DNA of 14,860 bases from JBBQZL01 sp038207745 (GCA_038207745.1 JBBQZL010000044.1:1-14860); one strand, 5' to 3'. Positions 1 through 6,943 are shown, numbered from the stretch's first letter. Translations and numbers: made by a program. The notes: generated by a model from the letters alone, not told the origin.

Positions 1-21
1 CAGGCGCCGGTGTGCCTGGCG

Positions 22-2511
22 CTACGGCGCGCCGGTGTATGTGCCTCCGTAACACGGGGCACCGAGGCAGGTGTCCGTGATGTGGCTGACGTTGTTGGGC
101 TGCAGGAAGTCCGAGACCATCTGCTGTTCGGCAGGGGTCGCCCTCGGAATGCCGTGCGGATCCTTGCCCACCCTTGGTGCCAGATTCACGATCGGCGGCG
201 GCGGCGTGCCCAGGGTCGGGTTGCCGATGTCCCAGCCCAGGGGGCCGGAGTCCCAGTAGACGATCGAGGACCCGATGTACGGGTAGCTCGGGATATCCGG
301 GATCCCGTACGTGGGCTCGTTCATCTCCGGCCAGCGGCCGGCGGCGATCGTCGGCGCATGCGCCTTGGCGCCGATCGTCCGGGCTTCGTTGTTGGCCGTG
401 TAGTCCGAGACCTGGTGATCGCCGAGCGCGATGTTCATGATCACCTCGTGAGCCGGGGTGTTCGGGAGCGGGTTGTCGGTCATCCGGTGCGCATAACCGT
501 TCGGGTCGCTTCGATCCCAGAGCATCTGGATCAAGGTAAGTGCCAGCGGACGCTCCATCTCGTCCGGGTAGGCCGGATCGAGCACCGCTGCATAGGTGTC
601 GAAGTCGGTCGACCTGAAGAGCAGCAGCGAGTAGTTCATTCCCGTGACGCCCAGCGATCCCCGCGTGAAGTCCGGCGAGACGGCGGTCAGGGCGCCACCG
701 AAGATGCCGCCCTGGCTGTTGCCGTTGTAGTAGGTGTGCGACGTGTCGATGGTGTCTGCGCTGTTGATGTCCAGCTTGTTTGCGTGGAATGCCGGATCCG
801 ACAGGAACCCACCCTGGGCCTTGGTCGTCGCCAGCAGCCGGCTGAGGAACATCTCATTGAGCAGACCCTGCTGTGAGCGGTCCGGGAGCCTGTTGAATGT
901 CGAAAGGTCCGAGAGGGCACCGATCGCCATGCCGACGTCACTGTCTGCCATCCCGATCTCATCGGTCGCGCAGTTGACGAAGTTGTGACCCGTCGCAAGC
1001 GCATTCTGAGGGCTCGAGCTGACCTCGCCCGCATCTCCAAGCAGACCGTGGCCATAGATGTCCGAGCGAGCCGGAGTCGACAGGGCCGAGGTCGGGATGT
1101 TGCAGATGAAGTTGGCCGCGTACATGCCGGCCTGCATGACCGGCATCCCGTTCGAGTCGAGAACCATCTCGCTGTACGGGGCGCAGTTGTTGGTCAAAAA
1201 GCACGGGACCTGAAACGTGCCGATAACCCGTCGTTCGATACCCGTGACGGGGTTGTCGATCACTGTGTTGACAGTGAAGGCCGGCGCCGTGCCTGTGGCG
1301 ACCGAGTCGGCGAGGTTCGTATCGCCGAGCGTCGCGAACGCCTGGTCACGCATGTTGAGCAGCCGCCCGGCGTTGTTCTCGTCGCTGGCGACCGTGAAGT
1401 CCCAGGCCAGGTAGAGGTTGCTGCGATCGATCCCGGCCTTCTTGAGCGTCTTGAAGATGCTCTCGAAGTGGGAACGGCGCTTGTTGATCGCTTTGGAGCG
1501 CGACGAGAGGTCATCGCGGTAGTACTTGAAGCCGGCCGGTGCGCCAATCGTGGCCCCGGACGATGTCTTCAGGTTTCGCATCGCAACGATGTAGCGGTGC
1601 TTCGCGTCGTAGTTCTTCGCCGCGTTGATCATCACCGTGGTCTTTGCCGCGCTCGTCGCATGCGAATCGAGCTCGACCCAGATCGGCCAGCGCTTGCCGG
1701 TCTTCGTGTCGATCACGACGACCGGCTGGTTCTTCTGCGTGTAGTCGCTGATCTTGCTGATTCCGACCGCCTTGGTGTTTGCAAGTGCTGCCGGGTTGTC
1801 GAGGCCGGGAACGCGGACGATGCCGCCGGCGCCCTGGCTGAAGCCATCGCTTGCACCGAACTTGGAGGCGTCGATGTGGGTGCCGTTTGCGATCCCGGGG
1901 CTGTCCCCCACATTCTGTGGCATCGCGTCGGTCTGGAGGTTGATCCGCTTGCCGGTCGGAGTACTCGAGTCGGCCTTGGTGTAGAAGTCGTCGGGGAAGG
2001 GCAGCAGGCACAGCGAACCCTTCTGCTGGCCGATGAAATCACACATGCTCGCCTTGCTGAGATCGACGTTCTTGGGCTTGCAGCCGCTGCTGTTGCGGAC
2101 CAGGTCAAAGTAGGCCTTGCCCTTGCCCGCAGTTACCTTGACGCTGCGACCGGCGCAGGCCTTGACGGCCTTCTTGCCGGCTGAAGTGAGGCGAAGCTTG
2201 ACCGACTTGGAACCGGACTTCTTGACCTTGACCTTGACTTTCTTGGTCAGGGCCTTGAACTTGGGATCATCGAAGGTGCTGCTCTTGGCCTTGACGACAA
2301 CCTTCGCCGCACGGACCTTCCTTGCTGACTTCTTGACCTTGAAGTTGAGCTTGATCTTCATCCTGCCGCCGGATAGCGACGATTGCTTTGTGCTGACGAC
2401 CTTGACCCTGGTCTTGGTGACCTTGGCCTTTGCTCCCATCGCCGTCGTGGCGAACAATCCACAGGCCATGAGCGCAATCAGCACTGCGAACAACCTCGAG
2501 GTCTTACTCAT
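22..2511 (-). CDS. Secreted alpha/beta-hydrolase-like protein with Lys-rich N-terminal module
   Basis: 829 residues. ATG start at 2511 preceded by a strong GGAGGAGA ribosome-binding site, stop TAG at 22-24. Residues 1-27 form a signal peptide (hydrophobic core, AMG-A cleavage region), so the protein is exported. Residues 28-135 are a highly basic Lys/Val-rich stretch with alternating K-V-K patterning, likely a beta-rich module. The rest resembles the large bacterial lipase/esterase-type secreted hydrolases: a PFPDDFY segment (171-177), a GHGLLGD segment (487-493, oxyanion-hole-like), a nucleophile elbow GNSQGG with Ser599, and a late GDHQV with His699. Asp666 or Asp669 is a possible acid. Several Cys (for example 437/443, 815/820) could form disulfides. 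Substrate unknown: lipid, ester or polymer hydrolysis are all possible. The fold call is moderately safe; the function is not. The next gene on this strand (Rrf2 type) ends 191 bp upstream and is probably a separate transcription unit. Confidence 0.8.
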   Translation of the reverse strand: MSKTSRLFAVLIALMACGLFATTAMGAKAKVTKTRVKVVSTKQSSLSGGRMKIKLNFKVKKSARKVRAAKVVVKAKSSTFDDPKFKALTKKVKVKVKKSGSKSVKLRLTSAGKKAVKACAGRSVKVTAGKGKAYFDLVRNSSGCKPKNVDLSKASMCDFIGQQKGSLCLLPFPDDFYTKADSSTPTGKRINLQTDAMPQNVGDSPGIANGTHIDASKFGASDGFSQGAGGIVRVPGLDNPAALANTKAVGISKISDYTQKNQPVVVIDTKTGKRWPIWVELDSHATSAAKTTVMINAAKNYDAKHRYIVAMRNLKTSSGATIGAPAGFKYYRDDLSSRSKAINKRRSHFESIFKTLKKAGIDRSNLYLAWDFTVASDENNAGRLLNMRDQAFATLGDTNLADSVATGTAPAFTVNTVIDNPVTGIERRVIGTFQVPCFLTNNCAPYSEMVLDSNGMPVMQAGMYAANFICNIPTSALSTPARSDIYGHGLLGDAGEVSSSPQNALATGHNFVNCATDEIGMADSDVGMAIGALSDLSTFNRLPDRSQQGLLNEMFLSRLLATTKAQGGFLSDPAFHANKLDINSADTIDTSHTYYNGNSQGGIFGGALTAVSPDFTRGSLGVTGMNYSLLLFRSTDFDTYAAVLDPAYPDEMERPLALTLIQMLWDRSDPNGYAHRMTDNPLPNTPAHEVIMNIALGDHQVSDYTANNEARTIGAKAHAPTIAAGRWPEMNEPTYGIPDIPSYPYIGSSIVYWDSGPLGWDIGNPTLGTPPPPIVNLAPRVGKDPHGIPRATPAEQQMVSDFLQPNNVSHITDTCLGAPCYGGTYTGAP

Positions 2512-2702
2512 CTCTCTCCTCCGATAAACAAAGCGGTTACCCTGCCGCCGCCCGAGCGGGCGTCGCGCACTCTAACAACCCGGCAATAAACAGAAAGGAT
2601 CGGCCCGGCCTTCCACGGGCATTCCGGCGCCGACCCGAGCCCTTGCCAACACCATTCCCCCGCTTCACCCGAGAGCCAGCCTGGCGAGAGGGAGTCATCC
2701 GG

Positions 2703-3158
2703 CTATTGCGAGTTCCATGCATCGGGGGAGGCCGCGAGATCCTTGACCTCCCGGGGCAGCCGGCCGGCGACCAGGTCGGCGAGCGTCACTTCCTCGAGCA
2801 CTGTGCGCATGCTTGCCCGCAACGCCACCCAGACAGTCTGAAGCGGCTCGGACAGGCCCTCGTACCTGAGATCCTGCGGCCGGATGTCGTGGACCGAAGC
2901 GAGCATTCCGTCGGTTACCCGGAGGATGTCGGCAAGTGTTATCTCGGTGGGGTCCCGGGCAAGCGCATAGCCCCCCTCCGCCCCGCGCTGACTCTGCACG
3001 AGGCCGGCGTGTTTCATCTCTCCGAGGATGTTCTCGAGGAACTTGACCGGGATCGCCTGGGCCTCTGCAATCTGGTCGCGCTTGACCGGCGGATCCGGTG
3101 CGGCGGCGAGCTCGATGGCCGCGCGGACCGCGTAGTCGGCTTTTGCTGAGACGCGCAT
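2703..3158 (-). CDS. Rrf2-family transcriptional regulator (CymR-like, cysteine-free)
   Basis: 151 residues. Start chosen at the ATG at 3158 because the protein then begins MRVSAKADYAVRA, the typical Rrf2 N-terminus; a longer reading to 3239 adds an unconserved, Arg-rich extension. Winged helix-turn-helix: recognition region about residues 26-52 (QIAEAQAIPVKFLENIL) and wing QRGAEGGYALAR (57-68), the family signature. It has no cysteine at all, so it cannot hold the IscR/NsrR type Fe-S cluster and resembles the cysteine-metabolism regulator CymR in that respect. It is divergent from a sulfate-binding protein gene 196 bp away, which suggests control of sulfur assimilation and possibly autoregulation. 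Family assignment is firm; target and ligand are inferred from context. No clear ribosome-binding site is visible. Confidence 0.88.
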   Translation of the reverse strand: MRVSAKADYAVRAAIELAAAPDPPVKRDQIAEAQAIPVKFLENILGEMKHAGLVQSQRGAEGGYALARDPTEITLADILRVTDGMLASVHDIRPQDLRYEGLSEPLQTVWVALRASMRTVLEEVTLADLVAGRLPREVKDLAASPDAWNSQ

Positions 3159-3256
3159 GACGTGCGATTCTGACCCAAGACACCGCGATAGCGCCGCGCG
3201 ACCCCTTCGGCCGGCGGCGATTGCCGGGACATAGCCCATTCACGATCATCTCTACC

Positions 3257-3269
3257 TGTTGAATCAACA
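3257..3269. promoter_or_regulatory. Perfect palindrome, candidate operator for the Rrf2 regulator
   Basis: TGTTGA-A-TCAACA, a perfect 6+1+6 palindrome in the 196-bp divergent region between the Rrf2-type regulator and the sulfate-binding protein gene. It lies about 30 bp upstream of the proposed -35 of the binding-protein gene. A second, shorter palindrome (CTGT-T-ACAG, 3295-3303) overlaps that -35. Position and symmetry fit a regulator site; it does not match a consensus I know for CymR. Confidence 0.4.
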
Positions 3270-3297
3270 TTCTTCCCCGAACTCTCCCCGGCCTCTG

Positions 3298-3327
3298 TTA
3301 CAGTGCCGCGGCTCAGCATTCAATACT
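3298..3327 (+). promoter_or_regulatory. Candidate promoter of the sulfate-binding protein gene
   Basis: TTACAG (3298-3303) as -35 and AATACT (3322-3327) as -10, spaced 18 bp, in a locally AT-rich stretch 28 bp upstream of the ATG at 3355. Sigma-70-like, but neither hexamer is perfect. Confidence 0.35.
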
Positions 3328-3354
3328 AAATCAATCAAGAAAGCAGGAAACACG

Positions 3355-4374
3355 ATGCGCACGACTCGAAAGGACCGCCATCTCCCCGGCAGGAGCCTGG
3401 GGATCGCACTCGCACTGATCGTCGTCGCGGCGGCCCTTTTCGCCGGATGCGGCGGCGGCGATAGCGGCAACGAAGTCAATCTCGTTGCCTACTCGACACC
3501 GCAGCAGGCCTACGAGGATGCGCTCCAGCCGGCATACAGCGAGACGAGCGACGGATCCGGTGTCACCTTCAACAACTCCTTCGGCGCATCGGGTGATCAG
3601 AGCCGAGCGGTCGAGGCCGGCCAGCCGGCCGACCTGGTCAACTTCGCGCTCGAGACCGATGTGACCCGCCTGGTTGACTCAGGTCAGGTCGCTGACACCT
3701 GGCAGGACAACAAGTACAAGGGGATCGTCACGAACTCGGTTGTCGCGATCGTCACCCGCCCGGGCAACCCCGACGGCGTAAAGAGCTTTCAGGACATCGT
3801 CGACAAGAACCTCGAGGTCGTAACACCGAATCCGTTCACGTCCGGTGGCGCACGCTGGAACATCATGGCGCTGTACGGATCCCAGATCAAGAAGGGCAAG
3901 TCCGACGCCGAGGCGCTTGATTTCGTCAAGCAGATCCTCAGCCAGGCGCCGGTCCAACCTGCCTCTGCGCGTGATGCGCTGACCGCCTTCACGGGTGGAG
4001 CAGGCGACGTGCTGCTCTCCTACGAGAACGAGGCGATCGCGGCACAGCAGGCCGGCCAGGACGTCGACTACGTCGTCCCGGAAGAGACGATCCTGATCGA
4101 GCAGCCGGCAGCGGTCACCGTTGACTCGACCCCTGCCGCGCAGACGTTCCTCGACTACCTCTGGTCAGACGCGGGCCAGAAGATCTGGGCCGAGAAGGGC
4201 TACCGCCCGGTCAACAAGTCGCTGGTCGACAAGTCGACGTACCCGACTCCGAGCGGGCTGTTCACGATCGCCGACTTCGGTGGCTGGGACAAGGTCGCAA
4301 CCGAATTCTTCGACGACACGACCGGCAAGGTTGCCGGCATCGAGAAGAAACTGGGTGTCTCAACCAGCAACTGA
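3355..4374 (+). CDS. sbp: Sulfate/thiosulfate ABC transporter substrate-binding lipoprotein
   Basis: 339 residues. ATG at 3355 with AGGAAA upstream. Residues 1-32 form a lipoprotein signal: basic start, hydrophobic core, then LFAGC with Cys32 as lipidation site, so the protein is likely tethered outside the membrane. The mature part matches the sulfate-binding protein family (Sbp/CysP): VNLVAYSTPQQAYED near the start, FGASGDQSR (77-85, equivalent to the GGSGKQAR sulfate-binding loop) and the hallmark VVTPNPFTSGGARWN (155-169). Length is normal for the family. It should deliver sulfate or thiosulfate to a CysTWA permease/ATPase, but here only a fragment of the permease follows and no ATPase, so it is either an orphan using components encoded elsewhere or a relic of a broken operon. 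An Rrf2-type regulator gene is divergent to it. Family call firm; sulfate versus thiosulfate unresolved. Confidence 0.92.
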   Translation: MRTTRKDRHLPGRSLGIALALIVVAAALFAGCGGGDSGNEVNLVAYSTPQQAYEDALQPAYSETSDGSGVTFNNSFGASGDQSRAVEAGQPADLVNFALETDVTRLVDSGQVADTWQDNKYKGIVTNSVVAIVTRPGNPDGVKSFQDIVDKNLEVVTPNPFTSGGARWNIMALYGSQIKKGKSDAEALDFVKQILSQAPVQPASARDALTAFTGGAGDVLLSYENEAIAAQQAGQDVDYVVPEETILIEQPAAVTVDSTPAAQTFLDYLWSDAGQKIWAEKGYRPVNKSLVDKSTYPTPSGLFTIADFGGWDKVATEFFDDTTGKVAGIEKKLGVSTSN

Positions 4375-4385
4375 TCCTGCCTTCG

Positions 4386-4652
4386 TTGGTCCGGTATCCG
4401 CCAAGGCAGGCGGCGGCTTCGCTCGGCGCCGGCAACCTGACGATCTTCAGGCGAATCGTCTTCCTCAACCTGGCCCCCGGGATAGCGGCCGGTGTCGCGC
4501 TTGCCTTCGCGAGAGCACTTGGTGAGTTCGGCACGGTGATCCTGATCTCCGGAAACGTGTCGTACAAGACGGAGGTCTCCTCGGCCTCGACGGTCTCGCC
4601 AGACCCCGCAGCGGAGTTTTCTTGGCTGTTTTTGCGTGTACTACACGTATAA
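4386..4652 (+). pseudogene. cysT: Remnant of sulfate ABC permease CysT, truncated at both ends
   Basis: An open frame of 88 codons from a TTG at 4386 to TAA at 4650-4652. Codons 8-66 (about 4407-4583) match the C-terminal inner-membrane loop region of CysT/CysU: QAAASLGAGN is the EAA-type loop contacting the ATPase, followed by FRRIVFLNLAPG, a membrane segment, then ALGEFGTVILISGN and KTEVSS. Roughly the first two thirds of the permease are missing: the in-frame sequence upstream runs straight into the end of the binding-protein gene. Homology fades between 4583 and about 4613, just before a large hairpin whose left arm encodes the last codons. A normal CysT is about 270-290 residues, so this piece cannot form a permease. 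No cysW or cysA follows. Probably a deletion relic; a contig-joining error is an alternative. Confidence 0.78.
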
Positions 4653-4664
4653 ACAGCCAAGGAA
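4618..4664. repeat. 47-bp near-perfect inverted repeat (hairpin)
   Basis: Left arm 4618-4640 and right arm 4642-4664 around a single central base. The outer part contains CTTGGCTGTTT facing AAACAGCCAAG (11 bp perfect), the inner part CGTGTA facing TACACG. In the 23-bp stem I count one T-T mismatch and two G-T pairs. It is AT-rich against a GC-rich background, lies between the cysT remnant and the convergent peptidase gene, and lacks a clean T-tract on either strand, so a standard intrinsic terminator is unlikely though a bidirectional stop is possible. It could also be a recombination or mobile-element scar. Confidence 0.85.
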
Positions 4665-4695
4665 TCTGAATTCGGCGGCGTTCGGGGGTGCGGAG

Positions 4696-4735
4696 CGGAG
4701 CGCTGGCGGTGCCGGCGGAGCGCTGGCGGTGCCGG
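4696..4735. repeat. Two perfect tandem copies of a 20-bp unit
   Basis: CGGAGCGCTGGCGGTGCCGG occurs at 4696-4715 and again, without change, at 4716-4735, preceded by a partial copy (CGGAG, 4691-4695). It lies just beyond the stop of the M23 peptidase gene, in the short non-coding stretch after the large hairpin. Looks like a recent slippage duplication. Confidence 0.9.
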
Positions 4736-4744
4736 CTAGGACAG

Positions 4745-5593
4745 CTAGACGCGGGCGTGGCGACGCTTTTCGGCGCGCTTGACCGACTTCAGGTAGGGAA
4801 GCGGGTCGACGGGGTGGCCGCCACCGTACCAAACGCCCTTCCAGTACTCGAAATGGAGATGGCAGCCCTGGGCGTCGCCGGTGTCCCCGACCCGGCCGAT
4901 TGCCTGGCCGGCGCTGACCTTCTGGCCGGGCCTGACGATTGCGGGGGCGCGGAGGTGCATGTAGACGAGGTCCACGTGTGACTTGAGCGAGTGGATGACC
5001 ACGTAGTTGCCGGCGGCCGACTGGTACTCGCGATAGCGGACCCGGCCGTCGACGACGGACTCGAGCTTGGTCCCGCATGCCGCCATCACGTCCTGCCCCT
5101 CATGGATGTGACCAGAGCGACCGGCTCCGAACCGCCCGCCGGAACCACCGAAGTCGTAGCCACCGCGAATCGGGAAGACCATCTTCGGAAGCAACTTCGC
5201 GGATACGACCGCCAGGGTTCTCGGTGACCTGTTCGAGCTGATTGAGGCGTTGGAGCGGACGAAGGGGCGGCCGGTGGCAGCGCCCTTCGGGACGATCGCC
5301 GTGACCCGATCGCCGCTCGCCTTGAGCGGGGTCGTCCTGACCGCTCCGCCGCTGCCTGTGAATACGACCCGGTTGACGAACTGGAGGCCGCTGCCGCGCA
5401 CGACAACCCTGGCGCCGCGGGTCGCCTTGCGGTCGGCGACGCAATCGGTCACGCAGACCACGTCCTTCACCTTGGGAACAGGCGGCGGGGCGACCCCCCC
5501 GGAGCGGGACGTTCCGGCAGATGCGGTCGTCGAACCGAGGGCCCCCAACGCGACGAGGGCGGCAAAAAGCAGAATACGAAGCTGTCGGTGCAA
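4745..5593 (-). CDS. Secreted M23-family metallopeptidase with N-terminal IPT/TIG-like domain
   Basis: 282 residues. TTG start at 5593, stop TAG at 4745-4747. The start is supported by a signal peptide beginning right there (LRILLFAALVALGAL, cleavage near ASA-G at 26-27) and a purine-rich ribosome-binding stretch between it and the riboswitch. Residues about 60-130 (VVVRGSGLQFVNRVVF and on) resemble an IPT/TIG beta-sandwich. Residues about 138-268 are a LytM/M23 catalytic domain with a complete zinc site: HEGQD (His164, Asp168), the conserved YMHL (His213) and HLH (His245, His247). It should cut peptide cross-links of peptidoglycan outside the cell, in growth, division or spore/dormancy remodelling. 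The 5' leader carries a c-di-AMP riboswitch, a known partner of wall hydrolase genes in actinobacteria. Family and site are clear; the exact bond cleaved is not. Confidence 0.9.
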   Translation of the reverse strand: MHRQLRILLFAALVALGALGSTTASAGTSRSGGVAPPPVPKVKDVVCVTDCVADRKATRGARVVVRGSGLQFVNRVVFTGSGGAVRTTPLKASGDRVTAIVPKGAATGRPFVRSNASISSNRSPRTLAVVSAKLLPKMVFPIRGGYDFGGSGGRFGAGRSGHIHEGQDVMAACGTKLESVVDGRVRYREYQSAAGNYVVIHSLKSHVDLVYMHLRAPAIVRPGQKVSAGQAIGRVGDTGDAQGCHLHFEYWKGVWYGGGHPVDPLPYLKSVKRAEKRRHARV

Positions 5594-5611
5594 GGAAGAC
5601 TCTCTTTCTCT

Positions 5612-5738
5612 GCGCCTACGGGGTTAGCTGTCGGGCTCGCGCTGAAAGCTGCGCTACGGACTTGGTCCGATTCGCCCCCGGGACCTGAGTCCCACTGGGT
5701 CCCCCGCTCCCATAGCCAGGTGGCTCGGGATTAGGCAT
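5612..5738 (-). promoter_or_regulatory. c-di-AMP riboswitch (ydaO-yuaA type)
   Basis: Read on the minus strand, the leader of the M23 peptidase gene shows the conserved blocks of this class in order: GCGGGGGACCC (about 5694-5704), GGGGGCGAATC, then the diagnostic ACAGCTAACCCCGTAGGCG at the 3' end. P1 can form between GCCTA (5732-5736) and TAGGC (5614-5618). Inner hairpins include AGCCA/TGGCT, GGGAC-TCAG-GTCCC and GGAC-CAA-GTCC. The aptamer ends about 18 nt before the TTG start; that short stretch holds the ribosome-binding purines and no intrinsic terminator, so control by access to the ribosome-binding site is plausible. In this class, ligand binding usually switches expression off. Recognised from memory of the consensus, not by a covariance search. 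Confidence 0.88.
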
Positions 5739-5755
5739 CTTGCAAACTGCGCTGC

Positions 5756-5784
5756 ATTATAAACAGGATCTCAGCGAATTGTGT
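5756..5784 (-). promoter_or_regulatory. Promoter of the riboswitch-M23 peptidase transcript
   Basis: A perfect -10 TATAAT on the minus strand (5756-5761), placed about 18 bp before the first base of the aptamer, which fits a transcription start near 5749. The -35 region (about 5779-5784) is poor. Confidence 0.6.
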
Positions 5785-5798
5785 GGAACTCCTAACAA

Positions 5799-5816
5799 AA
5801 CCCCGTTTGAGGGGTT
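5799..5816 (-). terminator. Terminator-like hairpin upstream of the M23 transcript
   Basis: AACCCC (5799-5804) and GGGGTT (5811-5816) form a 6-bp stem with a 6-nt loop. On the minus strand it is followed by TTTTGTT, as in an intrinsic terminator. No minus-strand gene lies directly upstream, so if real it would shield the riboswitch promoter from antisense read-through. Confidence 0.3.
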
Positions 5817-5871
5817 CCGGAGCGGTCCGGAAGTTGCACGTGTTGAGACCATCGGAGTGGCCCTTGCGCAC

Positions 5872-5877
5872 TAGTCT
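5872..5877 (+). promoter_or_regulatory. Candidate -10 box for leaderless transcription
   Basis: TAGTCT fits the actinobacterial TANNNT pattern and ends 6 nt before the GTG at 5884, so transcription could begin at the start codon itself. This agrees with the lack of a Shine-Dalgarno sequence there. No convincing -35. Confidence 0.4.
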
Positions 5878-5883
5878 GGAACC

Positions 5884-6885
5884 GTGACTGCCTCGACCGC
5901 GATGCCCGGACCGCTGGCCGGGCTCGACATCCCCAGGATCACGCTTGGCGAGGGTCCGACGCCGGTTCGGGAACTCTGGCCCGCGGGCGAACAAGGCCGC
6001 GCGGCAATCTGGATCAAGCAGGACGGCCTTTATGGAGACCACGGTGGCAACAAGGCCCGGAAGCTCGAGTGGCTGCTGGCCGAGGCGCTGAGGCGCAGGA
6101 GCAATGCGGTGATCACGGCCGGTGCGCTCGGGACCAATCACGGCCTCGCGACCGCCCTGTACGCGGAGGAGCTGGGACTTCGGTCGATCCTGATCCTGGT
6201 TCCCCAGCCCGAAAACGACCATGTCAGGGCGCAGCTTGCCCGCATCCGGGCGACGCCGGCAAAGATTCATCTGGCGAGCAATCCTCCCTTTGCAGTGGCT
6301 GCGGCGGCCCGATCGATCATCGGCGAAACGATCCGGACCGGTAGGCGCCCCTACCTGATCCCTGCCGGCGGCTCGTCACCCCTCGGGACGATCGGATACG
6401 TGATTGCCGGCCTCGAGTTGGGGCAACAGGTTGCCGACGGGACGCTGCCGGAGCCGTCGCATGTCGTGGTGGCGCTTGGGAGCGGCGGAACCGCCGCCGG
6501 GATCTTGCTCGGCATGCGACTCGCCGGGCTCGGCTCCCGCCTGACCGGCATCCTCGTCAATGACCTGACACCGGTCAACGCCCGTCGGACAGCGAGGCTC
6601 GCCAACCGGGCCTCCCGCCTGCTTCGTCGCCACGGCGCCTGCTTCGAGCCGCCGGAGCTGAGCGCGTCTGATCTGGATGTCCACGAGCAGTGGCTGGGCG
6701 ATGGATATGGGCATTCCACCTCCGAAGGAGTCGAAGCAGGTGCGATCTTCGAGTCGGAGGGAGTGATGCTCGAACCGGTCTATACGGCGAAGGCGGCGGC
6801 CGGCCTGCTCAGCCTGAACGGCGCCGGGGCATTCGGCAGCGGATCGGTTCTGTTCTGGAACACGCATCGCCCGCCCCATCGCTGA
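5884..6885 (+). CDS. Fold-type II PLP enzyme, D-cysteine desulfhydrase/ACC deaminase family
   Basis: 333 residues, GTG start at 5884, with an internal ATG at 5902 as alternative. PLP-binding Lys57 lies in GGNKARKLE (54-62); GSGGTAAG (199-206) is the phosphate-binding loop; IPAGGSSPLGTIGYV (159-173) and LEPVYTAKAAAGL (296-308) are family hallmarks. D-cysteine desulfhydrases release pyruvate, sulfide and ammonia from D-cysteine; ACC deaminases open aminocyclopropane carboxylate. The usual QSNH block, whose Ser is catalytic in ACC deaminase, reads GTNH here (83-86), which argues against ACC deaminase and leaves the substrate open. It stands alone between the divergent M23 gene and a downstream glutamine synthetase gene 164 bp away. 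Sulfur context is only suggestive: sulfate-binding protein and Rrf2 genes are nearby but not in one operon. Confidence 0.8.
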   Translation: MTASTAMPGPLAGLDIPRITLGEGPTPVRELWPAGEQGRAAIWIKQDGLYGDHGGNKARKLEWLLAEALRRRSNAVITAGALGTNHGLATALYAEELGLRSILILVPQPENDHVRAQLARIRATPAKIHLASNPPFAVAAAARSIIGETIRTGRRPYLIPAGGSSPLGTIGYVIAGLELGQQVADGTLPEPSHVVVALGSGGTAAGILLGMRLAGLGSRLTGILVNDLTPVNARRTARLANRASRLLRRHGACFEPPELSASDLDVHEQWLGDGYGHSTSEGVEAGAIFESEGVMLEPVYTAKAAAGLLSLNGAGAFGSGSVLFWNTHRPPHR

Positions 6886-6943
6886 TCGGAAGCCACGGTC
6901 CTCAACCGCCTGTAGAAGTCCCCTGGCGGATCTTTGGACATGA

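Noticed and set aside
3..23. GCGCC/GGCGC hairpin just after the secreted hydrolase stop as its terminator
   Set aside because: Only a 5-bp stem in GC-rich sequence, cut by the window edge and without a T-tract; not enough to call.
985..2184. 399-codon open frame on the plus strand
   Set aside because: Lies wholly antisense to the secreted hydrolase gene, which has a signal peptide, ribosome-binding site and hydrolase motifs. The plus reading is Arg/Val/Asp-rich without recognisable motifs, typical of antisense frames in GC-rich DNA.
4618..4664. Reading the large hairpin as an ordinary intrinsic terminator
   Set aside because: The stem is very long, AT-rich at the base, and neither strand has a T-tract after it. 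Kept as an unexplained inverted repeat.
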